A DNA stretch of 5,110 nucleotides, taken from an uncultured Holophagaceae bacterium (GTDB lineage Bacteria > Acidobacteriota > Holophagae > Holophagales > Holophagaceae). Of the stretch, positions 1 to 5,110 are shown in pieces; the first letter of the stretch is position 1, and every line of letters starts with the position of its first letter. The position numbers and the translations under genes are program-made. The stretch spans positions 1-5,110 of the forward strand of contig CAIXHJ010000337.1 in assembly GCA_903919165.1 (NCBI GenBank), given 5' to 3'. The notes beneath the pieces are model-generated. The model did not search any database, was not told the DNA's origin, and was given only the letters and a program-made list of their open reading frames with translations.

Positions 1-338
1 CTCTCCGCCTGGATGATGGCCCGGGCCAGATGCATGTCCACCCCTTCGGCCAGGGCGATCTCATCCACCATGGCAATCAGCTCGGGGCTTCTGAGGGCCT
101 TGGCCATCTCCGCAGGCGTCACCGCGAGACGCACCTTGCCCACACCCACGTGCTTGAGCACCAATCCCTGCCCCTTCACGTAGCTCGGCGGCAGGTTGTT
201 GATGATTAAGCGGCCTTGCTTGTCGTAGTAAGTATAGAGGTAGGTGACCCCGGGTCTCATGGGATCCTTCGCAGCCTTCGGCGTCCCAGCGGCCAGGGCC
301 AGGGCAGTAAAGGGGAGAATCAGGACAAGACGCAGCAC
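1..338 (-). CDS. Exported lytic transglycosylase, N-terminal part (cut by window edge)
   Basis: Reading from a GTG at 338 down to base 1 gives 112 complete codons with no stop, so the gene continues beyond the window. Residues 1-18 (MLRLVLILPFTALALAAG) look like a signal peptide: one Arg, a hydrophobic core, then small residues. Residues 33-50 (YLYTYYDKQGRLIINNLP) resemble the short DUF4124-like segment often found at the N-terminus of bacterial transglycosylases. Residues about 89-112 (for example AEGVDMHLARAIIQAE) match the start of the SLT domain, family 'GVDPxLVRAVIQxES'. The last full codon is the Glu expected to be catalytic, and the next two bases (AG-) allow the Ser that follows. Known role of the family: cleaving the MurNAc-GlcNAc bond of peptidoglycan in the periplasm with formation of anhydro-MurNAc. 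The start is uncertain: TAG lies directly before the GTG, and a better-placed ATG at 349 is in another frame (see the start-region entry). The gene lies 145 bases after icmF on the same strand. The family call is fairly sure; the specific subtype cannot be told. Confidence 0.8.
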   Translation of the reverse strand, partial: MLRLVLILPFTALALAAGTPKAAKDPMRPGVTYLYTYYDKQGRLIINNLPPSYVKGQGLVLKHVGVGKVRLAVTPAEMAKALRSPELIAMVDEIALAEGVDMHLARAIIQAE

Positions 339-483
339 CTAGCCTTCATGATACGGCCTTCGGGGCGAGCCTGCATGTAACAGCGCCTTCTCGCCGGTAC
401 TCGGCGGCCTCGTGGCATGAGCTCCTCGCCAGATCCTGGCTTCGCAAGCTGACTCGCAGCCTGCTTCGCCATCCGCCAGTCGC
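339..483 (-). other. Spacer between icmF and transglycosylase gene with three small hairpins
   Basis: No convincing gene is present here. Read on the minus strand, the spacer holds three successive inverted repeats. The first is at 464-444: GCAGGCTG, loop CGAGT, CAGCTTGC, 8 pairs including one G-U. The second is at 440-428: GCCAG, loop GAT, CTGGC. The third is at 406-392: CGCCG, loop AGTAC, CGGCG. The 7-mer GCGAAGC also occurs as a direct repeat at 469-463 and 445-439. None of the hairpins is followed by a T-run, so no standard intrinsic terminator for icmF is visible. I saw no cobalamin-riboswitch or c-di-GMP (GEMM) riboswitch core. The spacer may be the untranslated leader of the downstream gene or a transcript-end structure; this is not resolved. 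Confidence 0.4.
343..361 (-). promoter_or_regulatory. Two ribosome-binding sites and overlapping starts before the transglycosylase gene
   Basis: On the minus strand GAAGG at 361-357 stands 7 bases before an ATG at 349-347. A second GAAGG at 347-343 stands 4 bases before the GTG at 338. The ATG frame encodes only nine residues (MKARCCVLS) and stops at 322-320, inside the transglycosylase frame. The better-spaced site therefore serves the wrong frame. Possible readings are a short leader peptide coupled to the GTG start, or loss of one base between the two starts. The motifs are seen; their use is inferred. Confidence 0.5.
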
Positions 484-3400
484 TCACATGTTTCGTCTGT
501 ACTGCCCGCCGACCTCGTAGAGCGCCTGGCTGATCTGGCCGAGGCTGCACACCTTGGCGGCTTCGAGCAGTTCCTCGAAGATGTTTTCGCCGGTGCGCGC
601 CACCCCCTTCAAGCGGGTGAGGGCTGCGGGTGCCCGGTCGGCGTTGCGGGCGAGGAAGGCCTCGAGGTTCAGGATCTGCTGCCGCTTCTCGGCCTCGGTG
701 CTGCGGATGAGCTCGGGTGGCCCCAGGCCCGCGGGCTGGGGATTCAGGAAGGTGTTCACGCCCACAATGGGCAGCTCACCGCTGTGCTTCAGGTGCTCGT
801 AATGCATGGATTCTTCCTGGATCTTGCCGCGCTGGTACATGGTCTCCATGGCCCCCAGCACGCCACCGCGATCGGCGATGCGGCGGAATTCCATCAGCAC
901 GGCCTCCTCCACCAGCTCGGTCAACTGCTCGATGAGGAAGGAACCCTGAAGAGGATTCTCGTTCTTCGCCTGACCCAGTTCGCGGTTGATGATCAGCTGC
1001 ACGGCGATGGCGCGGCGGACGCTGGCCTCGGTGGGCGTGGTGATGGCCTCGTCGTAGGCGTTGGTGTGCAGGCTGTTGCAATTGTCGTAGATGGCGGACA
1101 AGGCCTGCAGGGTGGTACGGATGTCATTGAAATCGATTTCCTGGGCATGGAGTGAACGGCCGCTCGTCTGGATGTGGTACTTCAGCTTCTGGCTGCGGTC
1201 ATTGGCGCCATATTTCTCCTTCATGGCCAGGGCCCAGATGCGGCGGGCCACGCGGCCGATGACACTGTACTCGGGGTCCAGCCCATTGCTGAAAAAGAAC
1301 GAGAGGTTCGGCGCGAAATCGTCGATGTGCATGCCGCGGGACAGGTAGTACTCGACAAACGTGAATCCGTTGGCCAAGGTGAAGGCGAGCTGGCTGATGG
1401 GGTTCGCGCCGGCCTCGGCGATGTGGTAGCCGCTGATGCTCACCGAGTAGAAGTTGCGGACTTTCTCCTCGATGAAGGTCTGCTGGATATCGCCCATGAC
1501 CTTGAGGCTGAACTCCGTGCTGAAGATGCAGGTGTTCTGGGCCTGGTCCTCCTTGAGGATATCGGCTTGCACTGTGCCGCGGACGGTCTGCAGCGCCTCG
1601 GTGCGCAACCTCGCGTAGACCTCCGGCGGCAGGAGCTCATCCGAGGTCACGCCCAGCAGGGCGAGGCCGAATCCGCTGTTCCCCTCGGGCAGGGTGCCGG
1701 CGTAGCGGGGACGTGCCAGGCCCTTGGCCAAGTACATCGCATCGATCTTCGCCTGAGCAGCTTCCATCTGGCCGCTCTCTTTGAGCCACTGCTCGGCCCG
1801 CTGGTCGATGGCGGCGTTGAGGAAGAAGGCCAGCATGGTGGGTGCGGGACCATTGATGGTCATGCTGACGCTGGTGGTGGGACAGAGCAGGTCGAAGCCG
1901 GAATAGAGCTTCTTCGCGTCGTCCACGGTGCACACCGAGACGCCGCTGTTGCCCACCTTGCCGTAGATGTCGGGGCGCACATGCGGATCTTCGCCGTAGA
2001 GCGTCACGCTGTCGAAGGCCGTGCTCAGGCGCACGGCGGGCTGGCCCTGGCTCACATAGTGGAACCGTTTGTTCGTCCGCTCCGGCGTCCCCTCGCCCGC
2101 GAACATGCGCGTGGGATCCTCGCCCACGCGCTTGTACTCGAAGACGCCAGCGGTGAAGGGGAAGCGACCCGGAAGATTCTCCAGCAACTGCCATTGCAGC
2201 AGCTCGCCCCAGCCCGAAAAGGGCGGGAAGGCTACCTTCGGGATCCTGGAACCACTGAGGGACAGGGTGTAGTTCTTTGTGTGGATCTCCCGGCCCCGCA
2301 CTACATAAAGGTTCTCGAGATCGGTGTAGCTGCGCTTCAATTCGCTCCAGTCGTGGAGGAGGCGGCGGCTCTCGGTGTGGAGCTCACCCAGGTGCTCCTG
2401 GTAGCGCTGGCGAAGGATCAGGATAGCTGTGCCCTGATCGCCCTCGCCTGGCTCTATGAGGTGGATGGCGTTGTAGAAAGCTCCAGCCGCCGGCACCTTG
2501 TCTCCCAGGGCCCGGAGGCTCGACCAGAGCGCATGGGCCAACTCCGCTGTCTCCGCCTGTCGGCGCGCCCAGGCCTTGTAGCCCTGCACCGTGTCGGCGA
2601 TCTCGGCCAGGTAACGCACCCGCTCGGGGGGGATAATGGCGGCGCGCCTGGGGTTCCCAGCCTCGGCTTCCAGCTTGGGCGTCCAATTCAGCCCGGTCTT
2701 GATGGCGATGGCCTTCACCAGATTCACGAAGAGCCAGTTGGTAGCCGGGTCGTTGAACTGGCTGGCGCAGGTGGCATAGACGGGCATTTCTTCGAGGGGT
2801 TCCGAGAATCGCTTGTGGGCCCGCTGGACCTGCTTGCGAACATCACGGAGGGCATCCTCGGCGCCCCGCTTGTCGGCCTTGTTCAACACGACGATGTCGG
2901 CGAAATCCAGCATGTCGATCTTCTCGAGCTGGCTGGCGGCGCCATATTCCGGCGTCATCACGTACATGGACAGGTCCACCATGTCCGCGATCTGGCTGTC
3001 ACTCTGGCCGATGCCCGCGGTCTCGACGATCACCAGGTCAAACCCCTCGGCCTTGGTGGCGGCGATGCTGGCCACCAGGGCCTCGCTGGTTGCCCGGTGG
3101 GCGGCGTTGCGGGTGGCGAGGCTGCGCATGAAGACCCGGTCCCGCAATTCAGGGTGGTAGAGCGAATTCATGCGGATGCGATCGCCCAGCAGGGCCCCGC
3201 CGGTCTTGCGCTTGGTGGGGTCTACGCTCAGCACAGCCACGCGCTTGTCTGGGAAATCCACCAGGAAGCGCCTCAGCAGTTCGTCGATCAGCGAGGACTT
3301 GCCCGCCCCGCCGGTGCCAGTGATGCCGAGAACGGGAATCGGCTGTCGGCTGTCAGCGGTCAGCGGTCGGCTTGTATCTCCAAGTTCGATCTTGGTGATG

Positions 3401-3906
3401 CACCTCGCCAGGCGGTGGAATTCGGGCGTAGTGCGTGGGTCGATGTCACAGCGGCGCACCATATCGTCGATCATTCCCTGGAGGCCCATGTGGCGGCCGT
3501 CTTCGGGACTGTAAAGACGGGCCACGCCATAGCCTTCGAGTTCCCGGATCTCATCGGGCGAGATGACGCCGCCCCCGCCCCCAAAAACCTGGATGTGCCC
3601 CGCGCCACGCTCCCGCAGCAGGTCCACCATGTACTTGAAATACTCGAGGTGGCCCCCCTGGTAGCTGGAAACGGCAATCCCCTGAGCATCCTCCTGGATG
3701 GCGGTCTCGACGATGTCCTGAACGGCGCGATTGTGGCCCAGGTGGATGACCTCGCAGCCGGTGGCCTGGAGGATGCGCCGCATGATGTTGATGCTCGCAT
3801 CGTGGCCGTCGAACAGGCTGGCTGCGGTGACGAAACGGACCTTGTACCGAGGCATGTAGCCTTCGGATGTGGGGCTGGCTGTTTCGGGCGTGGTGACTGT
3901 CGGCAT
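484..3906 (-). CDS. icmF: IcmF: fused isobutyryl-CoA mutase with G-protein chaperone domain
   Basis: This cytoplasmic enzyme uses adenosylcobalamin to interconvert isobutyryl-CoA and n-butyryl-CoA, and its internal GTPase gates cofactor loading. It is 1140 aa from the ATG at 3906, close to the family's usual 1,090 or so. Domains in order: B12-binding, about 20-150, with DGHD at 33-36 (His35 is the expected lower cobalt ligand), SSYQGGH at 80-86 and a GGGGG loop at 109-113; a short linker, about 165-190; a MeaB/ArgK-like G domain, about 190-400, with P-loop GTGGAGKS at 197-204, ETAGIGQSD at 295-303 and NKAD at 342-345; a helical linker, about 400-570; then the substrate-binding TIM barrel, about 570-1090, with GEGTPERTN at 604-612 and SGYH at 825-828 (His828). 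Phe589 and Gln790 fall where methylmalonyl-CoA mutase has Tyr89 and Arg207 (P. shermanii numbering), which marks isobutyryl-CoA specificity. The stop is TGA at 486-484. Starts at 3951 or 3855 are also possible. The linker carries a 7-base tandem repeat. No frameshift is seen. Confidence 0.97.
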   Translation of the reverse strand: MPTVTTPETASPTSEGYMPRYKVRFVTAASLFDGHDASINIMRRILQATGCEVIHLGHNRAVQDIVETAIQEDAQGIAVSSYQGGHLEYFKYMVDLLRERGAGHIQVFGGGGGVISPDEIRELEGYGVARLYSPEDGRHMGLQGMIDDMVRRCDIDPRTTPEFHRLARCITKIELGDTSRPLTADSRQPIPVLGITGTGGAGKSSLIDELLRRFLVDFPDKRVAVLSVDPTKRKTGGALLGDRIRMNSLYHPELRDRVFMRSLATRNAAHRATSEALVASIAATKAEGFDLVIVETAGIGQSDSQIADMVDLSMYVMTPEYGAASQLEKIDMLDFADIVVLNKADKRGAEDALRDVRKQVQRAHKRFSEPLEEMPVYATCASQFNDPATNWLFVNLVKAIAIKTGLNWTPKLEAEAGNPRRAAIIPPERVRYLAEIADTVQGYKAWARRQAETAELAHALWSSLRALGDKVPAAGAFYNAIHLIEPGEGDQGTAILILRQRYQEHLGELHTESRRLLHDWSELKRSYTDLENLYVVRGREIHTKNYTLSLSGSRIPKVAFPPFSGWGELLQWQLLENLPGRFPFTAGVFEYKRVGEDPTRMFAGEGTPERTNKRFHYVSQGQPAVRLSTAFDSVTLYGEDPHVRPDIYGKVGNSGVSVCTVDDAKKLYSGFDLLCPTTSVSMTINGPAPTMLAFFLNAAIDQRAEQWLKESGQMEAAQAKIDAMYLAKGLARPRYAGTLPEGNSGFGLALLGVTSDELLPPEVYARLRTEALQTVRGTVQADILKEDQAQNTCIFSTEFSLKVMGDIQQTFIEEKVRNFYSVSISGYHIAEAGANPISQLAFTLANGFTFVEYYLSRGMHIDDFAPNLSFFFSNGLDPEYSVIGRVARRIWALAMKEKYGANDRSQKLKYHIQTSGRSLHAQEIDFNDIRTTLQALSAIYDNCNSLHTNAYDEAITTPTEASVRRAIAVQLIINRELGQAKNENPLQGSFLIEQLTELVEEAVLMEFRRIADRGGVLGAMETMYQRGKIQEESMHYEHLKHSGELPIVGVNTFLNPQPAGLGPPELIRSTEAEKRQQILNLEAFLARNADRAPAALTRLKGVARTGENIFEELLEAAKVCSLGQISQALYEVGGQYRRNM
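3341..3375 (-). repeat. Heptanucleotide tandem repeat inside the IcmF linker
   Basis: Plus-strand units are GGCTGTC at 3341-3347 and 3348-3354, AGCGGTC at 3355-3361 and 3362-3368, then a diverged GGCTTGT at 3369-3375. The two versions differ at two of seven positions. The tract encodes about residues 178-189 of IcmF, between the B12 domain and the P-loop. Seven is not a multiple of three, so the frame is preserved only because the total length fits. It resembles the short heptameric repeats scattered between genes in some bacterial genomes; that link is inference. Confidence 0.8.
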
Positions 3907-3909
3907 GGG

Positions 3910-3915
3910 TCCCCC
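3910..3915 (-). promoter_or_regulatory. Probable ribosome-binding site chosen for the icmF start
   Basis: GGGGGA lies 3 bases before the ATG at 3906, which is slightly close. That start adds a Thr/Ser/Pro-rich leader of 17 residues before the conserved YKVRFVTAASLFDGHD, similar to N-terminal tails of other IcmF proteins. A rival site, GAAGG at 3864-3860, stands 4 bases before an in-frame ATG at 3855 and would give 1123 aa. The most upstream ATG (3951) has no good site and would add a Gly/Arg-rich stretch that does not look coding. The 72 bases between this gene and the decayed gene show no clear promoter. Confidence 0.45.
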
Positions 3916-3978
3916 GTTCGGGCGAAGTCCCAGTCTACCGGCCATGCACATGCACCCGAAGAGGTGGTTTCCCGGAGG

Positions 3979-4896
3979 TCAGTTGCCCTCCAGCAGGCCG
4001 ATGGGGAACCGGTCCTCCATGGTCGCCTGTCTTTCCCCAGGTGCTGGAGGAGGGTCTTCCATTTCGGCAGGCCGCACAGGGTCTCCAGCATAGGGCTACG
4101 CTCGTACCAGGCGGTGCATCCGAACCCGCGCGGGCGAAGGCCCGGTTGGCCACTCCATGGAGCTGGCCCGGTCCCCCAGCAGGGCGTAGGCCTCCGCCAG
4201 GCGGATGGTGAATTCCCGTCTGGTTTCCGCATGCCGGTGCGCTCTTGATCGTATTTCCGAAGCTACTTCCAGGCCTGGTCCTTCTGGCCGCTGAGGATCA
4301 GATCGTAGATGCCACCCAACCGCACGATGTTCGCATAGCCGTGGGGCAAGGCCGCGACTGCCTGGAATTTCCATGGGCCAGGGCGTGGTAGCCCCGATAG
4401 AAAAGAAGCACGCCCGAGGCACTCCGTAGGTGCCCGGGCTGTTCCTGGAAGCTGGCCGCGAAACACTGGACCTCACCCGTGTAGAGGCAGGTGAGTTCGG
4501 CCGACTGAGGCTGCAGTCGAGCGAAAGCCAGGTTGTCCCGGAAGTCCATGGCCCCGCGCGCCATGGGCAGCAATCCCAGGCCACGGGCGGCATAGGCGAT
4601 GCCGGTCAGCAGAGAAGGGTTGTGCGATTGCTTCCGCCGGGCCCTCGGCAGAAGGTCAAGGGCCTCCTGCTGATTTCCGCTGTCGCCCTTTAGCAAGGAC
4701 AGTAGGAAGGTCCCGCGCGGATGGTACGGCGCCAAGGCAAGTCCCCGCTGAAGACAGGCTTCTGTTTCAGCCTGCTCTTGACGGACACCTTCCGGACGGT
4801 CAAGCATCCACCGGCAAGGAGATTCCTGAGCAGGATCCAGGCACTTGCGCAGGCGGGATCTCGACGGGTCGCCTGATCCAGACGGTGGTTCTGCAT
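3979..4896 (-). pseudogene. Decayed TPR-repeat protein gene (kinase/cyclase-TPR C-terminus-like)
   Basis: Joining pieces from all three minus frames yields one coherent TPR-like protein. In order: LDQATRRDPACASAWILL (about 4887-4830); frameshift near 4811; EACLQRGLALAPYHPRG followed by two TPR-like helix pairs, including TGIAYAARGLGLLPMARG; shift with probable loss of some codons near 4370; AVAALPHGYANIVRLGG; an in-frame TAG at 4265-4263, after which LRKYDQERTG continues the same frame; one base missing near 4217; EFTIRLAEAYALLGDR; shift near 4154; VANRAFAR; shift near 4130 in a CGCGCG run; GFGCTAWYERSPMLETL; shift near 4037 in a GGGG run; and ERQATMEDRFPIGLLEGN ending at TGA 3981-3979. The 'W..RGF....ERSPML..L.....W..LL' ending resembles C-termini of Acidobacteria-type Ser/Thr kinase or adenylate cyclase proteins with TPRs, but no kinase domain is in view. 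The adjoining icmF is clean over 3.4 kb, which argues for true decay rather than poor sequence. The exact upstream limit is unknown. Confidence 0.75.
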
Positions 4897-5110
4897 GCGC
4901 CATGCACCCCGATTGAACGAGTTTTCAGAAAATTCTTGCCGAGACTTCGGGAACAGGCACCCGGAGGGTTTCTTCCCAGGTGTTGGGAAGGTCTTTAGGA
5001 AGTTTTCAACAGCCTGGGCCGGTGGCAATTCTGCCCCCTTGTGGAAGATCCACGGCGCCAGTAATCCCATGGCAAGGTGCCTCCCCCATACGAAACGACA
5101 GGACAGGTCC
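4897..5110 (-). other. Unassigned AT-richer segment upstream of the decayed TPR gene
   Basis: One minus frame is open from 5109 through this stretch into the TPR remnant, with an ATG at 5070. The encoded residues (for example AVENFLKTFPTPGKKPSG) show no family I recognise and do not look like TPR. The segment may be an earlier part of the same broken gene, or non-coding sequence. It has more A/T runs than the rest of the window, and AGTTTTCA occurs as a direct repeat at 4920-4927 and 5001-5008. No promoter can be called with confidence. Confidence 0.35.
4972..4990. repeat. Perfect 7-base inverted repeat
   Basis: CTTCCCA at 4972-4978 and TGGGAAG at 4984-4990 are exact reverse complements around a 5-base loop. 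On the plus strand it is followed by GTCTTTAGG, a poor T-run, and no plus-strand gene precedes it. On the minus strand no T-run follows. It may be a weak terminator or hairpin left in decayed sequence; no function is assigned. Confidence 0.4.

Noticed and set aside
339..483. Cobalamin or c-di-GMP riboswitch, tRNA, or integron attC site in the spacer
   Set aside because: No B12-box, GEMM core, tRNA cloverleaf with TTCRANY-like arm, or attC core sites could be found by eye on either strand.
320..550. A 76-codon minus ORF overlapping the icmF end and the spacer
   Set aside because: It runs over the 3' end of icmF and the hairpin spacer, has no good start site and is Arg-rich without family features. 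Only its last nine codons matter, as the possible leader discussed for the transglycosylase.
3918..3950. Possible promoter before icmF with TAGACT as a -10 box
   Set aside because: TAGACT matches the sigma-70 consensus at four of six positions, but the hexamer 17 bases upstream (TTCGGG) is poor. That is not enough to call a promoter.
3471..4232. A 253-codon minus ORF covering the icmF start region
   Set aside because: Most of it is an out-of-frame shadow of icmF. Only its first part (about 4232-4218 and 4127-4038) carries pieces of the decayed TPR gene.
1174..4248. A 1024-codon open frame on the plus strand, antisense to icmF
   Set aside because: Its codons line up exactly with icmF codons on the other strand, so stops could arise only where icmF used TTA, CTA or TCA. 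These codons are rare in GC-rich genes. The product is low-complexity with no known domain, while the minus frame is a textbook IcmF.
4298..4903. A 201-codon minus ORF as a stand-alone gene
   Set aside because: Only the middle part (about 4806-4373) is TPR-like. Its first 30 or so codons and its last 20 or so are out-of-frame readings of the same TPR gene, which continues in other frames on both sides. It is a fragment of a pseudogene.

Overview
The window is about 60% GC or higher and all supportable coding sequence lies on the minus strand. It holds one large intact metabolic gene, a decayed gene upstream of it, and a partial cell-wall gene downstream of it. A Gram-negative bacterium is suggested by the G/C-rich third codon positions and by the exported lytic transglycosylase. 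Acidobacteriota (Holophaga/Geothrix-like) or a proteobacterium would fit, but this is a guess from style and not a phylogenetic result.

Layout in the direction of transcription (right to left). Positions 5110-4897 are a somewhat AT-richer patch of uncertain nature. Positions 4896-3979 are the remains of a TPR-repeat protein, resembling the C-terminal part of a bacterial kinase or adenylate cyclase with TPRs. Its reading frame is broken by about six frameshifts and one in-frame TAG. Positions 3906-484 encode a complete IcmF, the fused adenosylcobalamin-dependent isobutyryl-CoA mutase with its built-in GTPase chaperone. All signature motifs are intact, including the Phe/Gln pair typical of isobutyryl-CoA rather than methylmalonyl-CoA mutases. 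After a 145-base spacer rich in small hairpins, positions 338-1 encode the N-terminal 112 residues of an exported lytic transglycosylase, cut by the window edge just at the expected catalytic Glu-Ser.

The genes share an orientation but no obvious pathway. IcmF acts in cytoplasmic branched-chain or short-chain acyl-CoA metabolism, and the transglycosylase acts on periplasmic peptidoglycan. No new multi-gene system is visible. The points most worth a second look are a perfect 7-base tandem repeat inside the interdomain linker of IcmF, the heavily frameshifted TPR gene beside an undamaged icmF, and the odd double start region of the transglycosylase gene, where a single missing base would explain the layout.
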